From assembly GCA_023150945.1 (NCBI GenBank), contig JAKLJX010000034.1:1-57650 (forward strand): a stretch of 57,650 nucleotides of DNA, in the 5' to 3' direction. The notes beneath the pieces are model-generated. The model was not told the DNA's origin, did not search any database, and saw nothing but the letters and a program-made list of their open reading frames with translations. This document shows, in pieces, positions 51,988 through 57,650 of the stretch. The stretch is from a bacterium (lineage in GTDB: Bacteria; Zhuqueibacterota; Zhuqueibacteria; Zhuqueibacterales; Zhuqueibacteraceae). Made by a program: the position numbers and the translations under genes. How positions within the stretch are numbered: the stretch's first letter is position 1; each line of letters starts with the position of its first letter.

Positions 51988-53070
51988 ATGGAATTGCATC
52001 GTCTATACGACAAAGCCACTGCCGGCGAGCGTCTCACCCCTGACGAAGGCCTGCAACTTCTCAAAAACGGCGAGCTGCTCGAGCTCGGCGCCGCCGCAGA
52101 TACCGTCCGCCGCCGTAAGATTCCCCAACCGTGGGTGACTTTTGTGGTGGACACCAATCCCAATTACACCAATGTCTGCAACGTTGACTGCATCTTTTGC
52201 GCCTTCTATCGCCACGAAGGCGAAGCCGGCAGCTACACTTACTCCGTCGATGAGATGATCCAAAAATTCAAAGAGACGGCGCAAAAGGGCGTGAACACGA
52301 TTCTGCTGCAGGGCGGCGTGAATCCCAACCTACCGTTTGAGTACTATCTCGAATTGGTGCGGCGCACGCGCGCGGAGGTGCCGGAGGTGCATCCCCATTT
52401 CTTCTCGACCTCGGAAATCAAGGGCATGGCCGAAGTCTCCGGCCTGACCGTGCGGGAAGTGCTGCAGCAATTGAAACTGGCGGGCTTGAACACCATTCCC
52501 GGCGGCGGCGCGGAGATTCTCTCCGAGCGGGTCAGGAAAAAGATCAGCCACAAGAAAGGCAGCCCCGCCGAGTGGCTGGACATCATGCGCGAGGCGCATC
52601 TGCTCGGCTACAAAACCACGGCCACAATGATGTACGGACATCTCGAAACCGACGAGGATATCATTACTCATCTCGAGAGCATTCGCCGCTTGCAGGATGA
52701 AACCGGCGGCTTCACCGCCTTCATCCCGTGGAGCTTCAAGCCCGGCAACACGCCGCTCGAAAGGATCATTCCGACTTACGCCACCCCGACGCGCTACCTG
52801 CAGATTATCGCGTTCGCGCGCGTTTATCTCGACAACTTTCCGCACATTCAGGCGTCCTGGTTTTCCGAGGGCAAGAAGATCGGTCAGATTGCCCTGCATT
52901 TCGGCGCCGATGATTTCGGCGGCACGCTGGTGGAGGAAAACGTCCACGCCGCTGCCAATTTCGTCAACAAAACTTCGACGGAGGAAGTGATCCAACTCAT
53001 TCGCGAGTCGGGCTATTTGCCGGCGCAACGCAGCACACTCTATGAGATTCTGAAAGTCTATGAGGCCTAA
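51988..53070 (+). CDS. mqnC: Cyclic dehypoxanthinyl futalosine synthase
   Basis: Encodes 360 residues, a radical SAM enzyme of the futalosine menaquinone pathway that turns dehypoxanthinyl futalosine into its cyclic form. The iron-sulphur cluster motif is CNVDCIFC (Cys64, Cys68, Cys71), followed by AFYRHEGEAGSYTYS, LLQGGVNPNLP, IPGGGAEIL, MMYGHLET and IPWSFKPGNTPL, as in MqnC. ATG 51988 is preferred to TTG 51982. It stands about 110 bases after the DUF3108 gene. mqnD lies 1.7 kb downstream on the other strand; the other pathway genes are outside the window. Confidence 0.92.
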   Translation: MELHRLYDKATAGERLTPDEGLQLLKNGELLELGAAADTVRRRKIPQPWVTFVVDTNPNYTNVCNVDCIFCAFYRHEGEAGSYTYSVDEMIQKFKETAQKGVNTILLQGGVNPNLPFEYYLELVRRTRAEVPEVHPHFFSTSEIKGMAEVSGLTVREVLQQLKLAGLNTIPGGGAEILSERVRKKISHKKGSPAEWLDIMREAHLLGYKTTATMMYGHLETDEDIITHLESIRRLQDETGGFTAFIPWSFKPGNTPLERIIPTYATPTRYLQIIAFARVYLDNFPHIQASWFSEGKKIGQIALHFGADDFGGTLVEENVHAAANFVNKTSTEEVIQLIRESGYLPAQRSTLYEILKVYEA

Positions 53071-53284
53071 ACCCGCGGCCATGCCGATTCCTCGGTGCCA
53101 TTCTTTGTTCTAATGAACAGCGCACTGCGCCCTCTGTGCCGGAGGGCGGCGGCGCCTGCCGGAACACGGTGCGGCAGCCATGAAACGCCGGAACGCGGCC
53201 TCGGGTTTGGGATGAATTGGTCAACTGGACTGAGCAGTAACAAAGGAGGCAGGTCTGCAATCGCAAAGCTGTGAGGGAGGAAAC

Positions 53285-54592
53285 ATGAGGAGCACTCCGC
53301 AGTGGTCATCGCCGGCGGCGCGCTGGCTGTTGATGATCTTGCTGTCGGCTTCGGTTTATTTCATCAAAAGTTCTGATTCACCACCTGCAGTAACACCCCC
53401 GCTGCATCCGGGTTTTGATTCGACGGCCACGGCCCCGGTCACGCCGGCGTATATGGTTGTCGATCACACCATTGCGCATGGCCAAACACTCGCGCAGATT
53501 CTCAGCACGAGCTACGTCCGCCCGGAGGATATTCTTCCCACCATCGAGGCGTTACGCTCGATCTTTGATCCCCGCCGCCTGCGCGCCGGCCGGTCACTGC
53601 AACTCAAACTCGATTCCCTGGGCACGTTGCACGAGCTGGCCTACCAGCCCTCGCCGGAGCTGGTCATTCGCGTGCAGCGCGACAGTTCCGACAGATTCAT
53701 CGGAGAAGCCGATTCCCTGCACCTGCATCGCGAAGTGAACTTGCTCGTGGGCGAAGTCACTTCCACGCTCTACGAGGCCGTCGTGGCGCAGCAGGAATCG
53801 CCGGAGTTGCTGCTGCAGTACACCGACATTTTTCAATGGGACATTGATTTCTTCATCGACACCCAGCGCGGCGACCGTTTTCGCATTCTCTACGAAAAGC
53901 TGTTTGTGGAAAGAGATCAGGGTGAGCGTCAGTTTGTGCGCTACGGCAGGATTCTGGCGGCCAGCTATGAACAGCGTGACTCGAGCTACGCGGCTTTTCT
54001 ATTTGATCCCGACAGCAGCGGCCGCGGCGGTTATTTCGACCGCCACGGGAACTCGTTTCAAAAGACTTTCTTGAAATCGCCGTTGAACTATCGCCGCATT
54101 TCCTCGCACTTTTCGTACGGCCGTATGCATCCGATCCTGCGCAAGGTGCGCGCGCATACGGGCGTGGATTTCGCCGCTGCCACCGGCACGCCGGTGGTCG
54201 CCACCGCGAACGGCACGGTGGCAGCGCTGGGTTGGGAGGGGGGCTATGGCAATCGCGTGGTGATCAGTCACAAGAACCATTTCTCCTCGCTCTACGGCCA
54301 TTTGTCGGGCTTTGCTGAAGGCCTCAAGGTGGGAGACGCCGTGGCGCAGAGCCAGGTGATCGGCTATGTCGGCGCCACCGGCCTGGCAACCGCGCCGCAT
54401 TTGCATTACACCATGTATCTCAACGGCCGCGCCATCGATCCGCTGCGCATGAAACCGGCGGCCGCCGACCCGATTGCGCCGTCTTTGCGCGCGGCTTTCT
54501 TTGCGCATCGCGATCGCCTGCTGCAGGAATTGCAGCCGTTGATTCCACCGTTTGCGGTCGAGCCGGAAGAGAAAATGGCCGCTCGGAAATAG
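53285..54592 (+). CDS. M23 family murein endopeptidase (MepM-like)
   Basis: Encodes 435 residues; GGGAGG precedes the ATG. An N-terminal signal anchor (about 13-28) is followed by an OapA/LysM-like region with HTIAHGQTLAQILSTSYV, a middle domain (about 140-270) like that of MepM/YebA and a C-terminal LytM domain with HTGVDFAAATGTPV, GGYGNRVVISH, YGHLS and PHLHYTMYLNG. All zinc ligands (HxxxD and HxH) are present, so it should cut peptidoglycan cross-links during growth. It is distinct from the M23-type protein at 22590, which has a sorting domain. A 13-base-pair hairpin lies after it. Confidence 0.9.
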   Translation: MRSTPQWSSPAARWLLMILLSASVYFIKSSDSPPAVTPPLHPGFDSTATAPVTPAYMVVDHTIAHGQTLAQILSTSYVRPEDILPTIEALRSIFDPRRLRAGRSLQLKLDSLGTLHELAYQPSPELVIRVQRDSSDRFIGEADSLHLHREVNLLVGEVTSTLYEAVVAQQESPELLLQYTDIFQWDIDFFIDTQRGDRFRILYEKLFVERDQGERQFVRYGRILAASYEQRDSSYAAFLFDPDSSGRGGYFDRHGNSFQKTFLKSPLNYRRISSHFSYGRMHPILRKVRAHTGVDFAAATGTPVVATANGTVAALGWEGGYGNRVVISHKNHFSSLYGHLSGFAEGLKVGDAVAQSQVIGYVGATGLATAPHLHYTMYLNGRAIDPLRMKPAAADPIAPSLRAAFFAHRDRLLQELQPLIPPFAVEPEEKMAARK

Positions 54593-54695
54593 TCGCGGCC
54601 AGGCCCTCAGCATCCTCTCCGGCTGCGGGACTGCGGCGCGAGCGAACGTGGCGCCCAGCACGAGGGATGATGCTAGCGAGAATGACACGCCGGCA

Positions 54696-54726
54696 GGGCC
54701 AGCCTCGGGTCAGCCGAGGCTGGCCC
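54696..54726. terminator. Strong hairpin between convergent genes
   Basis: GGGCCAGCCTCGG (54696-54708) pairs perfectly with CCGAGGCTGGCCC (54714-54726) around a 5-base loop. It lies between the ends of the M23 gene and mqnD. No clear T-run follows on either strand, so Rho-independent termination is uncertain. Confidence 0.45.
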
Positions 54727-54778
54727 TTGCGCAGCTCATTCGATGGCAAACTATTGAATCGCCGGACAAGCGGCGGTG

Positions 54779-55618
54779 TCAATACAACACCACCTCGGGC
54801 TTGGTGGGAATGAGTTTTCGCTGATCGGCCAGATCGTAGAGCAGCGCCAGCGCCCGCTGGCCGCGCTCACCCATGTCGATGGTCACCTCATTCACATACA
54901 TCTTCACGAATTTCTCCCCCAGCTTCTCATCGATGCCCCGGCCGAATTGCAGCGCGTAAGGAATCGCTTCCTCCTGATGTTGGTAGCCATAGGCAATGCT
55001 GTCGCGCAGTCCCTGTGACAGGCGCCGCGCCATCTCCTCGCCGAGATCTCTGCGCACGACATCCAGCCCGAGCGGCAGCGGCAACCCGCCGGAATGCGCC
55101 CGCCAGATTTCGCCATAATCAACCAGCTTGTGCAGGCCGAATTGCTGATAATTGATCTGGCCTTCGTGAATCAACAAACCGGCATCGACCTCGCCGGCCT
55201 GCACGGCCGCGATGATGTGGTCGAACGGCATATCGACGTTTTGCACTTCCGGATGGAAGATCTTGAGCAGCAGATTCGCGGTGGTCCACTTGCCGGGCGT
55301 GCCGATGCGTTTGCCCACCAGCTCCGCCGGACGGGACAGCTTCTGGGACACGATGATCGGACCGTAACCCTCTCCCATGCTGGCGCCGGTGCGCATGATC
55401 CAATATTTCCCGCCGACGTGAGCGAGCGCATGCGCGGAAATGGCCGTGACTTCCAGCTCAGCCTGCAATGCCCGCTCATTCAAGGTTTGAATGTCAGCCA
55501 TCACGTGTTCGATCACCACGCCGGGAATTTTTACCCGGCCGCTGGCCAGGCCATAGAACATGAAGGCATCGTCGGGGTCCGGACTGTGCCCGACGCGCAC
55601 GAGTCGATCTTGCCTCAA
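54779..55618 (-). CDS. mqnD: 1,4-dihydroxy-6-naphthoate synthase
   Basis: Encodes 279 residues. MqnD cleaves cyclic dehypoxanthinyl futalosine to 1,4-dihydroxy-6-naphthoate in menaquinone synthesis. It has a periplasmic-binding-protein-like fold: VGHSPDPDDAFMFYGL at the start, ALQAELEVTAISAHAL, EGYGPIIVS, GKRIGTPGKWTTANLL, LLIHEGQINYQQFGL and LPLGLDVVRRDLG all fit. TTG 55618 is chosen because GGGAG precedes it at 9 bases and it matches the family start; GTG 55666 would add 16 residues. Its stop is near the window's convergent hairpin. It follows the kbl-type gene on the same strand by 81 bases from the chosen start. Confidence 0.9.
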   Translation of the reverse strand: MRQDRLVRVGHSPDPDDAFMFYGLASGRVKIPGVVIEHVMADIQTLNERALQAELEVTAISAHALAHVGGKYWIMRTGASMGEGYGPIIVSQKLSRPAELVGKRIGTPGKWTTANLLLKIFHPEVQNVDMPFDHIIAAVQAGEVDAGLLIHEGQINYQQFGLHKLVDYGEIWRAHSGGLPLPLGLDVVRRDLGEEMARRLSQGLRDSIAYGYQHQEEAIPYALQFGRGIDEKLGEKFVKMYVNEVTIDMGERGQRALALLYDLADQRKLIPTKPEVVLY

Positions 55619-55699
55619 AGCGAAATACTCCCTTTTGGAAATGGTGCCGGGCCAATCGCCCGCCACCGCGGTGAGTTGTTGCTGCCGTTGGGTGCTGGG

Positions 55700-56878
55700 C
55701 TATTTGATCAGGCCCAACTCTCGGCCGGCTTTCTCGAAGGCGCCGACCGCGAAATTCAAATCTTCAGTGGAATGCGTGGCGGACATCATCAGCCGCAGCC
55801 GCTCCCTGCCCTTGGGCACGGTGGGAAAGGTGATGGCCATGGCGAAGATGCCGGCTTCAAACAACTGGCGGCTCAACGCCTGCGCTTTGGCCGTGTCACC
55901 GATCATCACCGGGGTGATGGGCGTCACACTGTCGCCGAGATTGAAACCGAGAGCGGCCATCTTGCCCTTGAAGTACTTGGTGTTGTTCCACAGTTTCGCC
56001 ACTAGTTCGTCCGAGGCGGTGAGAATATCGACCGCGGCAATGCAGGCTGCCACGTCCGCGGGTGTGACCGCGCTGGAGAACAGGAAGGGCCGGGCACGCT
56101 GGCGCAGGAAATCGACGATTTTTTTCTTGCCGGCAACATAGCCGCCCACCACGCCAAAAGCCTTGGACATCGTGCCGATTTCGATATCCACGCGGCCAGG
56201 CAAACCGAAATGATCGGCGATGCCGCGGCCGGCGTTGCCGAGCACGCCTTCGCCGTGGGCGTCATCGACCATGGTGAGAGCGTCGTATTTCTCGGCGATC
56301 GCGACGATGTCGGGCAACGGCGCGATGTCGCCGTCCATGCTGAACACGCCGTCGGTGATGATCAGCCGCCGGCGCACCGCGGTTTCGTTTTTGATTTTGG
56401 CTTCGAGATCCGCGGCGTCATTGTGGCGGTAGCGCACGACTTTGGCCTTGGACAAGCGCGTGCCGTCGATGATGCTGGCATGATTCAGCTCGTCGGAGAA
56501 AATCACGTCGCCGGCGCCGGTGAGCGTCGGGATCACCGCCTGATTGGAGATGAAACCGGATTGGAATGAAATCGCGGCTTCGACGCCTTTGAAGGCCGCC
56601 AATTTTTCCTCCAGCTCGAGATGCAGCTTTTGCGTGCCGGCAATGGTGCGCACCGCCGCGGGCCCGACACCGTAGGTTTCGATGGCCTTGATCGCCGCCT
56701 CTTTCAGCTTGGGATGATTGGCGAAGCCGAGATAATTGTTGGCGCACAGATTCAGCACCCGTTTGCCATCCACCTGAATCCAGGCGCCCATCGCGCTTTC
56801 GATGGTACGAATAGTGATGAACTGGCCCTGTTCACGCAGAGCCTGCAGTTCCTCGTCAAGAAACGCGAGTTTGGACAT
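55700..56878 (-). CDS. kbl: 2-amino-3-ketobutyrate CoA ligase / alpha-oxoamine synthase
   Basis: Encodes 392 residues, a fold-type I PLP enzyme. PLP is bound by Lys239 in [13 protein letters not shown]; the upstream [18 protein letters not shown]-type [16 protein letters not shown] and [10 protein letters not shown] segments match the alpha-oxoamine synthase family. Length and the [18 protein letters not shown] segment fit glycine C-acetyltransferase (threonine breakdown); BioF or serine palmitoyltransferase-like functions are less likely but possible. No threonine dehydrogenase gene adjoins it. GGGAG precedes the ATG. Two copies of AAAATGTCAA (56900-56909, 56933-56942) lie upstream. Confidence 0.85.
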   Translation of the reverse strand: MSKLAFLDEELQALREQGQFITIRTIESAMGAWIQVDGKRVLNLCANNYLGFANHPKLKEAAIKAIETYGVGPAAVRTIAGTQKLHLELEEKLAAFKGVEAAISFQSGFISNQAVIPTLTGAGDVIFSDELNHASIIDGTRLSKAKVVRYRHNDAADLEAKIKNETAVRRRLIITDGVFSMDGDIAPLPDIVAIAEKYDALTMVDDAHGEGVLGNAGRGIADHFGLPGRVDIEIGTMSKAFGVVGGYVAGKKKIVDFLRQRARPFLFSSAVTPADVAACIAAVDILTASDELVAKLWNNTKYFKGKMAALGFNLGDSVTPITPVMIGDTAKAQALSRQLFEAGIFAMAITFPTVPKGRERLRLMMSATHSTEDLNFAVGAFEKAGRELGLIK

Positions 56879-57113
56879 GGTAGAAACTCCCTGATCAAGA
56901 AAATGTCAATGACCCGCGGCCGGGCTCGACCCAAAATGTCAACGGATGGCGGCCCCACGGGCTCCGGCCATCCGTTGGAAAACACTGCCGATTGCCGCGC
57001 TCTGCGTGCGTATGAAATGCGGCTGGAGACTCTGCCGCCCGCAGCGGAACCGTGCGCCAGTGCAGCCAGAAGCGCCCGGCTTTGCGGGAACCGTCAGCAC
57101 GAGCCAGCGAACC

Positions 57114-57317
57114 TCAGTCCTGCAGGATGAACGTGACTTTCATGGTCACCCGGTAGTCGGTGATCTTGCCGTTGCTGATCACCACTTTCTGTTCCTTCAC
57201 CCACGCGCCGGTCAGGTTCTTCAGGGTCTTGTTGGCGCGATCGATGCCCATCTGAATGGCGTCCTCGAATCCCTTGGGGGATGAGGAGGTGATCTCGGTT
57301 ACGCGTGCGACAGACAT
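57114..57317 (-). CDS. Dodecin family protein
   Basis: Encodes 67 residues, the standard dodecin length. Dodecins form hollow dodecamers that bind flavins (riboflavin, FMN) or coenzyme A. The pattern VARVTEITSSSPKGFEDAIQMGIDRANKTL, the flavin-stacking region with GAWVKEQKV and the final YRVTMKVTFIL fit well; the usual flavin-stacking Trp is present. GGAGGAG precedes the ATG closely. A likely promoter lies 200 bases upstream (57520-57547), giving a long leader in which nothing is recognised. Confidence 0.93.
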   Translation of the reverse strand: MSVARVTEITSSSPKGFEDAIQMGIDRANKTLKNLTGAWVKEQKVVISNGKITDYRVTMKVTFILQD

Positions 57318-57573
57318 GGTGCTCCTCCTTTCAAGAATTCAGACAACGCAATCAGCGCACGGTCTCTGCGAATGTGGCCGCCCACGGCGGACCTGGGTAG
57401 TGGGTTGCTGCTGGGGGGTGAGCCGCAGCGCCAATCAACGGATTCCTGCGCCGGAGTTGATGGGCACGGCATGCACGCGCACACGGCGAGTTGGTTTGCG
57501 CGACTGCCGGCCCGGCTTCAATCTAACATGATTTCGGTGAATGTCAAGGTTGGGTCTGGTCCGCTGGCAGGCG
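57318..57573. other. Upstream region of the dodecin gene
   Basis: No gene supported; a 61-codon minus-strand frame (57299-57484) has unlikely composition and overlaps the dodecin start. Only the predicted promoter at 57520-57547 is notable. Confidence 0.5.
57520..57547 (-). promoter_or_regulatory. Predicted promoter of the dodecin gene
   Basis: On the minus strand: TTGACA (57547-57542), 16 bases, TAGATT (57525-57520). The leader to the dodecin ATG would be about 195 bases. Confidence 0.55.
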
Positions 57574-57650
57574 GCGCATTGGCTCATAAATATTGTTACC
57601 GAAGGTTTTTTTGAAATGGCGTCGTTGCCTCATAATATGTGTTACCCAAT
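57574..57650 (-). repeat. Right copy of 77-base terminal inverted repeat
   Basis: Exact reverse complement of bases 1-77; base 57573 no longer matches. See the left copy for content and likely origin. Confidence 0.95.

Noticed and set aside
57299-57484. 61-residue minus-strand frame upstream of dodecin
   Set aside because: It overlaps the dodecin start in another frame and has a composition typical of random GC-rich sequence.
57318-57512. Riboswitch in the long dodecin leader
   Set aside because: A flavin riboswitch would be attractive, but no conserved FMN-aptamer segments were recognised.
1-57650. A 57-kb giant transposon or linear element bounded by terminal inverted repeats
   Set aside because: The content is ordinary chromosomal genes (rpsU, uvrA, mutS2, tsaC) and there is no transposase or replication gene. 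The repeat length of exactly 77 points to an assembly overlap.

Overview
The window reads as one complete assembly contig from the chromosome of an uncultured, GC-rich, Gram-negative bacterium. The outer-membrane lifestyle is shown by two Omp85-type barrels, an LpxL-type acyltransferase and two heptosyltransferase-family (GT9) enzymes. Two secreted proteins end in a YPNPFNP-type C-terminal sorting domain, and menaquinone appears to be made by the futalosine route (mqnC, mqnD). Together these suggest the FCB side of the tree, closest in style to candidate phylum KSB1 or Calditrichota genomes; the phylum is inference. No rRNA, tRNA, CRISPR array, phage or transposase gene was seen. The two ends of the window are a perfect 77-base inverted repeat, most simply explained as both contig ends running into the same assembly-graph node.

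Layout. 1-7.7 kb: two outer-membrane barrels and rsmE, then rpsU, yqeY, cvpA and mutS2, a translation and ribosome-maintenance neighbourhood. 7.7-9.8 kb: an inositol monophosphatase between two repeat-rich gaps. 9.8-15.4 kb: an orphan histidine kinase converging on a large secreted multidomain protein, separated by two strong terminators. 15.4-24.8 kb: uvrA, a PfkB-type kinase, a tandem hairpin repeat cluster, then a divergent PurD-like ATP-grasp enzyme, a secreted propeller-like protein and a secreted M23-type protein with a sorting domain. 24.9-27.4 kb (minus strand): ilvE, a duplicated DinB protein and a 50-residue glycine-zipper membrane protein. 27.6-31.8 kb: a solo LytTR regulator and an ABC-F ATPase in a repeat-rich zone. 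31.8-33.9 kb (minus): a beta-lactamase-like hydrolase and a metallo-beta-lactamase-fold hydrolase.

34.0-46.5 kb is the most distinctive region: a sugar-uptake and glycan-debranching locus. A solute-binding protein is fused to the first ABC permease, a second permease overlaps it, and three large (alpha/alpha)6-barrel glycosidases follow, one with a signal peptide and two without. The third carries an extra N-terminal amidotransferase-like domain. No ATPase gene is present. A coiled-coil PD-(D/E)XK nuclease-like gene sits antisense in the middle. A plausible flow is extracytoplasmic trimming, tethered capture and import, then cytoplasmic hydrolysis.

46.7-51.9 kb is a tightly overlapped envelope operon (lpxL-type, GT9, tsaC, low-molecular-weight phosphatase, GT9, DUF3108). 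52.0-57.3 kb holds mqnC, an M23 endopeptidase, mqnD, a kbl-type synthase and a dodecin. Several transcription units start with a shared promoter form, TTGNNN - 16 or 17 bases - TANNTT, often followed at once by GCGC. The longer gaps carry dispersed hairpin-forming repeats, including an inverted pair of about 330-base composite copies 22 kb apart and a 267-base MITE-like element with 12-13 base terminal inverted repeats.
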